Shown here: positions 1 through 8,690 of the stretch, piece by piece
How the letters are laid out: the number at the start of each line of letters is the position of its first letter
Position numbering within the stretch: the stretch's first letter is position 1
Source of the DNA: a bacterium A37T11
GTDB taxonomy: Bacteria; Bacteroidota; Bacteroidia; Sphingobacteriales; Sphingobacteriaceae
Length of the DNA: 33,084 bases
Assembly (NCBI GenBank): GCA_900109895.1
Contig: FOBR01000032.1
Coordinates: 1-33,084, forward strand
Direction of reading: 5' to 3'
The notes under the pieces: generated by a model
The model's database searches: none
The model's input: the letters and a program-made list of their open reading frames with translations, nothing else
Told to the model about the DNA's origin: nothing
Made by a program: the position numbers and the translations under genes

Positions 1-138
1 ACCCACTATCCCTCGCCGCACCCAGGCTTCGGGACATCAGTTGCTGATGAATAAATAAAAAAACCGGTCAGGCAGCAGCCTGCTGTGAAACAATGTTTTA
101 ACTAAGGCTAAGTTAAGGGGGGAGGGCGGTAATCGAAG

Positions 139-196
139 TTCGGAAAACCGATGAAATAACTTCGGAAAACCGAAGGAATTTCATCAGTTTTCCGAA
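139..196. repeat. Long nested inverted repeat downstream of the Crp/Fnr-like gene
   Basis: Outer arms TTCGGAAAAC (139-148) and GTTTTCCGAA (187-196), middle arms GATGAAAT (150-157) and ATTTCATC (178-185), and inner arms CTTCGG (160-165) and CCGAAG (170-175) close on an AAAA loop. This gives 24 paired positions broken by one mismatch and a 2x2 internal loop. The segment TTCGGAAAACCGA also occurs twice directly (139-151 and 161-173). No T-run follows on either strand, so it is not a typical intrinsic terminator. The rest of 1-221 holds no gene I can support. Confidence 0.75.
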
Positions 197-221
197 GTCG
201 GGATAGGGGATTGTGCGATAG

Positions 222-800
222 CTATTGAATCTCGCTAAAATAAGTGCTATTAATTTCCAGATAGCGGGCGATGTCTTTTTTTAATATCCGGGTTGAAAGA
301 CGCGGAAATGCTCTTTTGAACGCTGAAAATCTGTTTTTAATCGGTAGGGCAATCAATCCAATACGAAGGTTTAGCACTTCATACCACTCCTCCATCAGCT
401 CATCAAAGCGCATTCCGATAATCGGAAAATGCGTACGAAGCGCAAGATAGTTCTCCCGGCTGAGGCGCAGCAGGGTACAATCTTCGACGGCTATGAGGAA
501 ACCTTGGTAGGAATTCAGGGTAATAAACAACGGGTCGTCTTCTTTGATAAAACGAGTAATGGTTAGTTTACCGTGCTGATCGTATTCTTCTTTCAGCAAG
601 CCTTTACATACAAAGTAAAAATCACCAGGCCGGTTTCGCAAGGGATGTCCCTTTATACAGGATACGAGTTCCATACAAGGTCTGAGCCTATCCCATGCCG
701 CGGGTGGGACTGCATTAATATGCTGAAGTTTTTTGAGGAAATATGGTAAATAGGTTTCCAAATCATTTCCGTAAAATGGGTGTTTTTGTAATGTTTTCAT
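222..800 (-). CDS. Crp/Fnr-family (cyclic-nucleotide-binding-like) regulator
   Basis: Small Bacteroidota-type Crp/Fnr-like protein. An N-terminal helical segment leads into a cNMP-like beta-roll (about residues 45-125 from the ATG) with the typical run from FYFVCKGLLKEEY to TLLRLSRENYLAL. A long dimerisation helix and a short C-terminal HTH ending IARYLEINSTYFSEIQ follow. That HTH stops about where this short subfamily usually ends or slightly earlier, so DNA binding may be weak. The reading frame extends to a TTG at 812 overlapping the upstream stop, but the ATG at 800 gives a cleaner start 8 nt after that stop. Its place as last gene of a SusCD operon suggests a regulatory role for the operon or its substrate; the ligand is unknown. 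Confidence 0.75.
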   Translation of the reverse strand: MKTLQKHPFYGNDLETYLPYFLKKLQHINAVPPAAWDRLRPCMELVSCIKGHPLRNRPGDFYFVCKGLLKEEYDQHGKLTITRFIKEDDPLFITLNSYQGFLIAVEDCTLLRLSRENYLALRTHFPIIGMRFDELMEEWYEVLNLRIGLIALPIKNRFSAFKRAFPRLSTRILKKDIARYLEINSTYFSEIQ

Positions 801-808
801 CGTATTTG

Positions 809-1132
809 TCAATTGTCACCATAATCTACAGGACCATAATAAATGCCTAGAAGGTATCCGTCCGGCTCATACCGCCACGGGCTGACAGTCATGTTATAAT
901 AATAGGATGAATATTCAGCATAATATGGAATAATAAGTGGACCTGCTGGAATGGAAGGTAATACGGTGGGAGGAATTGAAAATGGATAGATTAATTCCCC
1001 GTCGGCATCGTAGGTAAAAAAATAACTGACGATATCCTTGCTTTTATGACCGGCACTTTCAAGCGGTCTGCTCCACCCGGATACAAGGATGGTTAAAAAT
1101 AAACTGTAACTGATTTTTTTAAACTTTTTCAT
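809..1132 (-). CDS. Small exported hypothetical protein, Tyr/Pro-rich
   Basis: About 107 residues from the ATG at 1132. This start is chosen because it opens a convincing export signal (MKKFKKISYSLFLTILVSGW). A start at 1171, immediately after the SusD stop, would add 13 residues before the signal. The mature part is rich in Tyr and Pro (for example YYAEYSSYYYN and a terminal GPVDYGDN) and has no recognised domain. It sits between the SusD gene and the Crp/Fnr-like gene with tiny gaps, so it is probably co-transcribed. A periplasmic or surface accessory role to the SusCD pair is inference only. Confidence 0.55.
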   Translation of the reverse strand: MKKFKKISYSLFLTILVSGWSRPLESAGHKSKDIVSYFFTYDADGELIYPFSIPPTVLPSIPAGPLIIPYYAEYSSYYYNMTVSPWRYEPDGYLLGIYYGPVDYGDN

Positions 1133-1172
1133 GTTGCTACGTATGTTGGTTAATAAATGAGTGAATGACATA

Positions 1173-2543
1173 TTATCGGGTGTTTTGGGGCATATCCGGA
1201 TGAAAAGCCAGTTCTATAGCCGGAATAGGCCAGGTATAACGGGGAGAAGATGGTTCCAGTTGATAGACGTTTCCCTGATAGGTATGCGACAAATGGATAG
1301 CGCGTCCTTCGGTATTGAGTCTCCGCAGGTCAGTCCAGCGCAGGCCCCGGCCATAGAGTTCTTTTGGTCGTTCGTCCAGGACGAGCTGCAATACTGCTGC
1401 TGGGTCTTCTGGGTTGTTTAAGCTTGGCAGCGCTTCTGCTACATAGCGGTTATGGAGCAGCTGCTGCAGGGTAAGCAGGGCTTCTTTAGATTGACCCAAC
1501 CTGACTTGGCATTCAGCCTTTATGAGGTAAACTTCATCTGTAGCCATACCAGCGAAAAGATAGTAACTACCTCCATAACTTCCGCAAAAACCTTTGCTGG
1601 TTTTTGTCAGTGCGTAGAAAAATAATGATTTTCTCAGGTCTGTGTCCTGGTAATTTGCAATAAAATGCGGGTTTACTTCGGCATGCAGATTAGACCGGCT
1701 CATCAAGGAAAGAAACAGTACTTCCTGGTTTTGCCCCGTAAATGGAAAACTTCCTGCTGATGGTGTCTTGAATAGGCGGTAGTCAAGCAACCCATCGTCA
1801 ATCGTCAAACAATGATCGGCTGCATTTAATGCCTCAGCTGGTTGACCCATGGTCTGGTAAACACGTGCCAGCAATGCCAGCGCGGCAGCTTTGGATGGCC
1901 GTGTCTTATAAGCAGCAGTATCTGGCAAAATGGAGACGGCTTGGTGCAGGTCTTGCAAGATACTTTCATACGTTTCCTGAACAGTAGCCCGTTTGATCTC
2001 CTCATTGACATCTGACGAATACCGCAGGGGTACGCCCCAGTCGCTTGTGGCGGTGGCAGGTTGATAAGGTGGCGCAAAGACCTGTGCCAGCGAATAGTGC
2101 ATGAAGGCCCTAAAGAATAAGGCACCCCCTTTAATGGATTTTCCTTGTTCCTGTTCCTGGTTGGTTAGCTTGGATAAGCCGTCCAGTACCACATTGGCAT
2201 AGAGAATGACGCGGTAGGGGGAGTCCCAGTCCGGGCAGGCCTTACTGCCAAAGGGGTCGTCGCCCCAGGTGTACTGCTGAATGTCTTGTTCCGTCAGGTA
2301 TTTTTGATTTAGCCCGCTCAGGGTGATTTCATCGGTGCCCGAGACCAGCAGGGAAGGTACGGTGCCGCTTTGCTGGCCTGTACCGTTCATGACCTCGTCA
2401 TTGTCCAGCACCTGCTGCAATTCCTCCAACGTGCGCGGAGTATGGTTGGAGGTATCGGTGGGAGTGGTTAAGAAGGGTTCATTCCCGCAGCATACCAGCC
2501 CTGGGAGAATGAGAATGAATAGATAGGTAACGGTCTTTTTCAT
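1173..2543 (-). CDS. SusD/RagB-family nutrient-binding lipoprotein
   Basis: Partner of the SusC-type porin encoded 10 nt upstream. SusD proteins sit as lipoproteins on the outer membrane and cap the SusC barrel. The 456-residue product starts with a signal ending LVCC (lipid-attachment Cys 18 or 19; the lipobox is not canonical) and contains SusD-like helical TPR segments such as ALALLARVYQTMGQPAEALNAAD. The C-terminal signature ELYGRGLRWTDLRRL...YTWPIPAIEL is typical of RagB/SusD. It is somewhat shorter than most family members (about 480-550). The ligand cannot be told from the sequence because no degradative enzyme accompanies it. Confidence 0.93.
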   Translation of the reverse strand: MKKTVTYLFILILPGLVCCGNEPFLTTPTDTSNHTPRTLEELQQVLDNDEVMNGTGQQSGTVPSLLVSGTDEITLSGLNQKYLTEQDIQQYTWGDDPFGSKACPDWDSPYRVILYANVVLDGLSKLTNQEQEQGKSIKGGALFFRAFMHYSLAQVFAPPYQPATATSDWGVPLRYSSDVNEEIKRATVQETYESILQDLHQAVSILPDTAAYKTRPSKAAALALLARVYQTMGQPAEALNAADHCLTIDDGLLDYRLFKTPSAGSFPFTGQNQEVLFLSLMSRSNLHAEVNPHFIANYQDTDLRKSLFFYALTKTSKGFCGSYGGSYYLFAGMATDEVYLIKAECQVRLGQSKEALLTLQQLLHNRYVAEALPSLNNPEDPAAVLQLVLDERPKELYGRGLRWTDLRRLNTEGRAIHLSHTYQGNVYQLEPSSPRYTWPIPAIELAFHPDMPQNTR

Positions 2544-2553
2544 GTGTGTATAA

Positions 2554-5500
2554 TTATAATGTCGCGGTTAGTCCCACGGAGTAGCTGCAGGCTGGCGTGG
2601 GTATGTCATTGTAAAAAGGATCTATAGTTGCTTTGTTGGCTTTCCAAAGAAGGCCTATGTTGGACGCATATACAAATAGGCGTAGCGAATGGATGTGATA
2701 ACTTAATTTAATATCTTCCAAGCAAATGTGATCGCCCCTGAGCACATTGGCAGAGGCATATTGGTAAAACTGGTCCCTGTATTGGTTGGATTCTGTTATT
2801 AATGCGGGTACTTGTGTATGGTTCTCGTCACCGGGATGTTGCCAACGCTGTGCATATTCGCCATGCCCGGACCAGCTGCTCAGCAAGGTGCTGTAGGATA
2901 GGGCTGGTTTGCGAAAGTAGTAGCCCAGTTGATAGCTGAGCATGCAGGATAGCTCCCATTGCCGGTATTGGATTTGGTTCAGCAACGACCCAAACCAGGT
3001 GGGTACGGCCGATCCGTGAAAGGTCATCTCCGCTAGTGAGGTCTGCTGGACGATGGTTTTCCAATCGGAAGAGATCAGACCTTTATAAATCCCTTGTGGA
3101 TCTCCGTATTGCCCGTCCAAGCCTTTCCAGGGATAGCTGTATACACCAAACAGGGGTTTGCCAGATACCGGATGGATAGCCCGCTGATTGACTGAAAGGT
3201 AGTCCTGGCCATTTGCGACTGAGACCGATGGGAATTTTTGTACGGTAGAACGGTGATGTGATAACAGCAAGGAGCTGCCCCATTGTACAAGGCGGTTTTT
3301 AAAAAATTGCCCCTTCAGGGTTAGTTCTAGTCCTTGGCCTCGCATAGAGCCTGCGTTGCTATAATATAAGCTGTTAGACTGAATATCTGCCAAACCCAGT
3401 GCCGGATCGAGCGGTGACTGGACCACAAGTTGGTCTGATTTTTTAGTGTAATAGTCCAGGCTGCCACTAATTATTCCTTTCTTGGTACCAACATCTACTC
3501 CCAGATTCCCCATTTTCGTCTGTTCCCAGCCGAGCTGATCGTTAGGGCCAGATACGATATAGAGGTAATTCAGGTTTGTCAGGGCCGAAATGCCCATCCG
3601 GGCGACGGTATAGGCCGATGCATTGCGGGCAATATTGCCACTCACGCCGTAGGAGGCCCTGAATTTTAAGGCGCACCACTTATAAGCGGTTCCCAACGAC
3701 CAAAAAGGGGCTGTCTTCTTATTACTGGCAGCACCAAACAGGTTGGCGGCATCTTTCCGAAGGGTGGCAGATAGGAAATAGCTGCTGTCCAGCTGATAAC
3801 TGGCTTGTGCAAAATAGGATAAAAAATGGTCTGTGGTAGTTCCGGATGTCAGGTGTTTGATCTCCATTCCTACGTGCGCTGCCAAAGCATTTCGTTTTTT
3901 CCAATGCTTATGCAGGTTGAACTGGAGTCGTCCCTGATGGGAAGTGAGCGAATCGGCGGTGAGTTTCGCTGTTTGGCTTTCAAACTGATAGTGCAGCTCC
4001 ATTTGTATGACTGGAGAGAAAGTATAGGTGGTGCCGCTTTGGATGAGTACGTCTTGCACGCGCTGTTGATGCTGCTCTTCGTCTACATTGTCTGTCAGGC
4101 GGGCATAGGAATACAGCTGTTTGCCGTTCTGCTCGTAGTTGCCATAACCTGCATTGGAGCCTTGGCGGTTACGTTGGCTGCTGAACAGGATACTTCCATA
4201 TAGTTGAAGTTTGGGGGTTAACGTAAAGTTCAGTATGCTCCTGAAGGTAGTGCGTTCTTGCTGATCTCCCACCAAGGATTCCTGCCCTTGATCCCTGCCT
4301 GCCGAGAGGTAATAATTGAGTAGGGGGATGTCTCCACTCAGGTCCAGTGCATAACGTTGGGTGAAGGCTGGCTGGTATAAATAACGGCGTACGTCCTGGC
4401 GCACGTCTACCTGCTTGAGTGCTTCGATCTGCGCATCGGCTACGGCCGCATCGATCAGCCCATCCCGCCGCGCGATGAGCAAATTCACCACGGGGGTCGT
4501 GGGCAAATGGTCCGTCTCTGCGGAGAGATATTTGTTTTCGCTGAATAACTGTTTCTCCAGCTCAATATAATCAGCAGAAGAAATACGGCTCACGGTGCTG
4601 AGGTCCGGCCGACCCTGCAGGCTAAAGCTGCTGTTGAAGGTGATTTTGGTAGTAGGCGTGGTGCCCCTGCGCGTGTTGAGGACGATGACTCCGTTGGCGG
4701 CCCTGACTCCCCATAGGCTGGTGGCCGCGGCATCTTTGAGGATGTTGACCTCCAAAAAATCGTTCGGGTTTAGGTTACGCAGGTCACCGTCATACGGGAA
4801 ATGGTCCAGTACAATGAGTGGCCGGGCATCGGCCAGGATGCTGCTGCGCCCACGGATAAGCAGGGCGTCGGTCTGCAGGGCATCACCTTTATTAAACAAG
4901 ACACCGCTGGTCATATGATCGATGTGATCCAGCACGTCACTGCTCACCGCCCGGTTAAATAAAGCATAGGGAATGACATCTGCTGAGCTGCTGGCTTGTA
5001 CCCTGGCCTCCTGGTAATACCCGTTTGAAGTGCTGACAGGCACCTCCGGAAGAAGTGTCCTGTCAAAATACAGAATCACCTGATCAGGTAGACGGTAAGC
5101 TACTATTCGACGTGTGCGAAACCCTACGTGCGACAGGAAAATATGGGCATTGTCTGGTACTTTTTCCAACGAAAAAAGACCCATGGAGTCGGTACAAGTG
5201 GTTCGTTTGGTTTCGTCAATCCGGACGCTGACACCAAACAGGGGGCTGCCGCTTATGTCACTGATGCGGCAACGGATCAATGGCCTGATTTTTGGAAGCA
5301 CGGCTCCAACGAGGTGGACTGGCTCGATGGGCTTTTCGCTGATGAGCAGCGTGCCATCCATGATGAAATAGTGGAGTGGAAGCTTGATAAAGATGCTGTC
5401 AAGTACCTCAGGCATGTTTTTGTCTGCTACATATAAAGTGACAGGGTTGGCTTTATCTAACAGTTCCTGGCTGACAAAAAACGAAAAACCGGTTTGCTGC

Positions 5501-5625
5501 TCAATAGACCGAAGTACGACTTCCAGTTTCTGCTCGCGCACATGCAGGCTCACCTTTTGCGCCAGGCACAACCCTGGAAATAATAAAAGAGAGGCAACAA
5601 CGTACATAAAGCCAGGTGTTTTCAT
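2554..5625 (-). CDS. SusC/RagA-family TonB-dependent transporter with STN domain
   Basis: Outer-membrane importer of 1023 residues. Signal peptide at 1-22; STN (secretin/TonB short N-terminal) domain at about 24-97; CarboxypepD_reg-like beta-sandwich at about 118-190; a degenerate TonB-box region near PEVPVSTSNGYY; plug domain at about 225-320 with the SusC hallmark LKDAAATSLWGVRAANGVIVLNTRRG, split here as LKDAAATSLWGVRAAN and GVIVLNTRRG; then the barrel. The STN domain normally touches a FecR-type anti-sigma factor, and FecR plus the sigma factor are encoded just upstream (1 nt gap to FecR). This points to substrate-induced trans-envelope signalling. The protein is otherwise of ordinary length. 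Confidence 0.95.
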   Translation of the reverse strand: MKTPGFMYVVASLLLFPGLCLAQKVSLHVREQKLEVVLRSIEQQTGFSFFVSQELLDKANPVTLYVADKNMPEVLDSIFIKLPLHYFIMDGTLLISEKPIEPVHLVGAVLPKIRPLIRCRISDISGSPLFGVSVRIDETKRTTCTDSMGLFSLEKVPDNAHIFLSHVGFRTRRIVAYRLPDQVILYFDRTLLPEVPVSTSNGYYQEARVQASSSADVIPYALFNRAVSSDVLDHIDHMTSGVLFNKGDALQTDALLIRGRSSILADARPLIVLDHFPYDGDLRNLNPNDFLEVNILKDAAATSLWGVRAANGVIVLNTRRGTTPTTKITFNSSFSLQGRPDLSTVSRISSADYIELEKQLFSENKYLSAETDHLPTTPVVNLLIARRDGLIDAAVADAQIEALKQVDVRQDVRRYLYQPAFTQRYALDLSGDIPLLNYYLSAGRDQGQESLVGDQQERTTFRSILNFTLTPKLQLYGSILFSSQRNRQGSNAGYGNYEQNGKQLYSYARLTDNVDEEQHQQRVQDVLIQSGTTYTFSPVIQMELHYQFESQTAKLTADSLTSHQGRLQFNLHKHWKKRNALAAHVGMEIKHLTSGTTTDHFLSYFAQASYQLDSSYFLSATLRKDAANLFGAASNKKTAPFWSLGTAYKWCALKFRASYGVSGNIARNASAYTVARMGISALTNLNYLYIVSGPNDQLGWEQTKMGNLGVDVGTKKGIISGSLDYYTKKSDQLVVQSPLDPALGLADIQSNSLYYSNAGSMRGQGLELTLKGQFFKNRLVQWGSSLLLSHHRSTVQKFPSVSVANGQDYLSVNQRAIHPVSGKPLFGVYSYPWKGLDGQYGDPQGIYKGLISSDWKTIVQQTSLAEMTFHGSAVPTWFGSLLNQIQYRQWELSCMLSYQLGYYFRKPALSYSTLLSSWSGHGEYAQRWQHPGDENHTQVPALITESNQYRDQFYQYASANVLRGDHICLEDIKLSYHIHSLRLFVYASNIGLLWKANKATIDPFYNDIPTPACSYSVGLTATL

Positions 5626-5626
5626 A

Positions 5627-6763
5627 TCAGGGGACGATAAGTTGATGACCTTCCACTTGTAAGAACACGTGATAAGAAGCCATTAGCGCCAGTATGTGGC
5701 TGACAGGCATATTCCGACGCAATTTTCCGACGAAGGCGATATTGGGCACTTTTCCTTTATACACTACCTGTAAGTCGTACCAGCGGGCCAGTTCATTCAG
5801 TATTTGTGCCGCGTTTTTTCCCATGAAATCAAAATAACCATCTGACCACGCCAGGGCATCGGTGTCGCTCACGGCATGCTTGGTCAGTGTTCCTTTTTCA
5901 CTAAGTATGGCTTGTTCACCGGGGTGCAGCAACAATGAGTTGCCTGCGATGACCTGCACCGCACCTTTCAGAAGGGTAGTACGGATCTCACCGTCTTCCC
6001 GATAGGCCGAGACATTAAACGCCGTGCCGAGCACCCGGATGTCCTGACCGCGTGTATGCACCACAAAGCTGTTTTTTCCTTTATCTTCCTCACCTCCGTT
6101 TACCTGAAAATAGGCTTCCCCGCTGAGTTTGACGTCCCTTTTACTGCCGGTGAATGCCGCTGGAAAGCGAAGGGTTGATCCTGCATTCAGACGCACCCGG
6201 CTGCCATCGGCCAGCACGACGTTATACTGTCCTCCTCGGGGCGTACTGATGCTGAGCATACGGCCGGTATGGTCCGGATAGTCATTAGACCTTATGGTAC
6301 TGCCATCGTCATAGTGAATGCCACAAGCGTCTATCAGGAGGCTCCGTTTGTCTGGTTTTAAAGCGATCTGCTGTCCGTTGGCCATCTGTAGGGAAGCTTT
6401 GTAGTGACCACGAAGGATCAGGTCTGCATGGGATGGTGTGTTGTTTGTTGGCTGAAACAAGGTGTTATTTATGAAATAGATGGCAATACCCCCAAGAATG
6501 AAGGCTGCAGCAACCGATAGCTGCCTAAACCAAGGCTGTTTGTAGAACGGGGTATGCTTTAAAGAATGGATAGGAATTCCGGTATTTTGAGCGATCGCCT
6601 CGTCCATCTCCTGCTGAACACGTCGAAAATTACTTATTGGCGCTTGGTAGGGGCTCTTTTTTAGGTATTCCAGGAAAAAGCCTTCAACCCAATGACGCTC
6701 CTGGGCACTATTCGTTCCGTTCAGGTACCTTTTTATCATTTTAACTGCTTCCTTCTTTTTCAT
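5627..6763 (-). CDS. FecR-family anti-sigma factor
   Basis: Inner-membrane anti-sigma factor of 378 residues. Residues 1-78 form the cytoplasmic sigma-binding part; 81-98 (LSVAAAFILGGIAIYFIN) is the single TM helix; about 175-272 is the periplasmic FecR domain with RGGQYNVVLADGSRVRLNAG and LSGEAYFQV; about 310-378 is the C-terminal STN-like domain (DUF4974 type) ending in GHQLIVP. It is followed after 1 nt by the STN-type SusC gene, the usual order for a sigma/anti-sigma/transducer system. Confidence 0.95.
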   Translation of the reverse strand: MKKKEAVKMIKRYLNGTNSAQERHWVEGFFLEYLKKSPYQAPISNFRRVQQEMDEAIAQNTGIPIHSLKHTPFYKQPWFRQLSVAAAFILGGIAIYFINNTLFQPTNNTPSHADLILRGHYKASLQMANGQQIALKPDKRSLLIDACGIHYDDGSTIRSNDYPDHTGRMLSISTPRGGQYNVVLADGSRVRLNAGSTLRFPAAFTGSKRDVKLSGEAYFQVNGGEEDKGKNSFVVHTRGQDIRVLGTAFNVSAYREDGEIRTTLLKGAVQVIAGNSLLLHPGEQAILSEKGTLTKHAVSDTDALAWSDGYFDFMGKNAAQILNELARWYDLQVVYKGKVPNIAFVGKLRRNMPVSHILALMASYHVFLQVEGHQLIVP

Positions 6764-6856
6764 GGGAAATCAAATTTCTTCCTTTTTTACTAAGGCAGTT
6801 GAAAACGAAAAACGTCCCGAAATTTTTTAACTTTTTTTCAGGGAACTATGCCAGGT

Positions 6857-7435
6857 CTATTGAAGGAAAATAAATGCTAATAAAATGGCCAGGCCGGGAG
6901 TGGATCGGACGGCTTTGGTAGCTTCACTAAGCAGGTTTTTGACCGTTTTTTCAGATATTTCAAGTGCTTCAGCAATTTCAAGATGCGTATAATGTTCCAG
7001 GTAGCTCATGGTGAAGACTTTTCCCATTTTTCCGGGTAGGGTGGCAGCGACTTTTTCAACCTGGTTGATCAGGTCTTTTAATAATAAGGCATCGTCTGCA
7101 TCACCGTTTCTTTGCGTGACATACTTCCTGAATTGTTCAGCGTAATCGTCCTTTACTTTCTCATGAGCCACCAAATTCAAAAATTTATACCGAACGGCGC
7201 TGAATAGATAGGCTCTAAGGGAGCTGGGTATCTCCATCGTTTGCCGCGCATTCCACAAGAAGGTAAAAATGTCTTGTACGATGTCTTTGGCATCGTCCTC
7301 CTTGCCACAGAGTTTATAAGCATAAGCGTATAATAGTAGCCCGAATTGTTGGTAAATCGCCGTAAATGCTTGTTCATCTCCCTGCTGCAAACGCTGCAAA
7401 AAAAATTTTTCATCATGGGTAGATATATGGATCAT
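6857..7435 (-). CDS. FecI-like ECF RNA polymerase sigma factor
   Basis: About 192 residues from the ATG at 7435, chosen because the 18 residues preceding it in frame (from 7489) do not resemble the family. Sigma region 2 is visible as AFTAIYQQFGLLLYAYAYKL...AKDIVQDIFTFLWNAR, and region 4 as LEHYTHLEIAEALEISEKTVKN, an HTH. It heads the minus-strand operon sigma-FecR-SusC-SusD and is expected to activate it when the SusC STN domain signals through FecR. The 93-nt gap to FecR is T-rich. The upstream DNA (7436-7560) is strongly AT-rich; I found no clear minus-strand promoter there. Confidence 0.93.
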   Translation of the reverse strand: MIHISTHDEKFFLQRLQQGDEQAFTAIYQQFGLLLYAYAYKLCGKEDDAKDIVQDIFTFLWNARQTMEIPSSLRAYLFSAVRYKFLNLVAHEKVKDDYAEQFRKYVTQRNGDADDALLLKDLINQVEKVAATLPGKMGKVFTMSYLEHYTHLEIAEALEISEKTVKNLLSEATKAVRSTPGLAILLAFIFLQ

Positions 7436-7619
7436 GGTAACGGTGGATATATGAATGGTAAAGGTATCGATAAAAAATGAAAAATGCAATATTATTATAA
7501 AATATATATAAATATAGTAAATTATTTTAGTTGTATTGATTTTTTTATAAAATATTTATACATCTGTTTGGATTTTTAATGTATATAAATAAAACTGAAC
7601 AAAATGTAAAGTGCGTTTT

Positions 7620-7652
7620 TTTGGATAGGTAGAGTTTGGTATAATATCTTTG
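7620..7652 (+). promoter_or_regulatory. Bacteroidota-type promoter of the HTH gene
   Basis: TTTG at 7620-7623, a 21-nt spacer and a perfect TATCTTTG (TAnnTTTG) at 7645-7652 match the Bacteroidota -33/-7 pattern. Transcription should start near 7659, leaving an approximately 75-nt leader before the ATG at 7734. Confidence 0.7.
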
Positions 7653-7669
7653 TTCTTAACCGGATAAGA

Positions 7670-7701
7670 CTGGTCTTCAGAGAACACCCACTCTTGACCA
7701 G
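7670..7701 (+). promoter_or_regulatory. Leader hairpin upstream of the HTH gene
   Basis: CTGGTC (7670-7675) pairs with GACCAG (7696-7701), and inside it AGAG (7679-7682) pairs with CTCT (7691-7694). The hairpin falls inside the predicted 5' leader. No T-run follows, so a role in mRNA stability or translation is more likely than termination. Confidence 0.45.
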
Positions 7702-7733
7702 ATACAGGCAGCAGCTGCACAACAGCTCACAGC

Positions 7734-8078
7734 ATGAAAAACGCATTAATGGAGATCATCGGATTACTCAAAGAACTGGTCTGCTTATTCAAGGAAGTGT
7801 TGGCATACCTAAAAGAAAAAAGGGAAGCGGATGGTGCTGATCTTCCCGATCACATGGACACGACGCAAGTGTACACCTACCTGAAGATGGACAAGGCCAC
7901 CTTTTACCGTTCAGTATATATGCATAAACTAATGCCTTGTACGTATGCTGGTTCTAGGCCTTATTATAAAAAGGCCGATGTCATAGCACTGATGAACGAC
8001 TATGGTACCCATGAAAAAGGGGCGCAAACCTATGGAAAAAAGTCTCGCAAGAAAGCTCAGCAAAAGAAGAAAGCTTAA
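7734..8078 (+). CDS. Small helix-turn-helix (excisionase/MerR-like) protein
   Basis: 114 residues. An amphipathic leucine-rich helix (1-30, IIGLLKELVCLFKEVLAYL) is followed by a winged-helix HTH (about 40-90) with DTTQVYTYLKMDKATFYRSV and the wing-like GSRPYYKKADVIALM, resembling the HTH_17/excisionase type. A very basic tail (KKSRKKAQQKKKA) closes the protein. It is the first gene of an island that contains phased repeats and cell-wall/membrane genes, and it has its own good promoter. Its targets are unknown; the nearby GTCGCA boxes (8705-8740) are a possible target but this is not shown by the sequence. Confidence 0.75.
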   Translation: MKNALMEIIGLLKELVCLFKEVLAYLKEKREADGADLPDHMDTTQVYTYLKMDKATFYRSVYMHKLMPCTYAGSRPYYKKADVIALMNDYGTHEKGAQTYGKKSRKKAQQKKKA

Positions 8079-8080
8079 TG

Positions 8081-8686
8081 GGATAGTTCCATTTGCTGGT
8101 TGAATACTTCCAATGCGTTGTGATAGGTCATCATTTAAGCGTTAAAAGGTTCAAAGGATGCAATTGAACCTTTCATTTACCAGGTGAATCTTTCCATGGC
8201 GCTCATGGAAAAATCCATGGATGCATAGAAAGCCTTCCAGGGTGAATCAGATAGTTTCCTTGACTGACTGGATGGCTTCAGTGCCGTATTTGAAGTTTTC
8301 AATACGGCGCTTGATGCCTCCATTGTGGCACTTAATGTCTCATAGGCTGCAATGAAGGATTCCAAAGCGGTGTTTGAAAGATGCAAAGATGCAAAGGATA
8401 CTTCCTATGCTGCGTTGGATCTTTTGGCTATAACAGGCCAACTTTCCGTCGCATCACCGAATGCCTTCAACGGCTCATTAGATACTTTCTTTGCGGCACC
8501 GAATCTTTCCATTAATGTATTGAAGGTTTCCATGATCACTTAAAAAGGGTCAAAAGCTTCAAGGAAGCTTTTCAATGCCATAAAGAATGTATGGGTGGCG
8601 CTAATGGAACTATTCAATATTACGATCAATCTTTCAACCGCTGCAATGAATCTTTCCAATGGGTCAATGGAAGTACTCAATCAAGG
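8081..8686. repeat. Array of about 29 degenerate 21-bp units in perfect phase
   Basis: The stretch divides into 29 units of about 21 bp without any net insertion or deletion (606 bp). Units vary around a pattern that reads roughly TKGAATCYTTCC followed by AATGCYGCA; examples begin at 8184 (tgaatctttccatggcgct), 8500 (cgaatctttccattaatg) and 8646 (tgaatctttccaatgggtc). On the plus strand, in the frame that ends with the stop at 8688-8690, each unit encodes a heptad resembling LNLSxAA (for example MELFNIT, INLSTAA, MNLSNGS), but that frame is cut by several stop codons. It lacks a start with support. This explains most of the 739-bp stretch between genes at 7734-8078 and 8818. Confidence 0.8.
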
Positions 8687-8690
8687 TTAA

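Noticed and set aside
1-58. Possible 3' end of a plus-strand gene (two frames are open from the window edge, to stops at 52-54 and 56-58)
   Set aside because: Only 17-18 codons are visible and two frames are equally good; no family feature can be read.
8177-8543. Two short open frames within the 21-bp repeat array, 8177-8386 minus and 8352-8543 plus
   Set aside because: Both are by-products of the repeat unit, have no start support, and end at stops within the array; treated as repeat, not as genes.
8081-8686. CRISPR array
   Set aside because: Units are contiguous and degenerate with no conserved repeat/unique spacer alternation and no cas genes.
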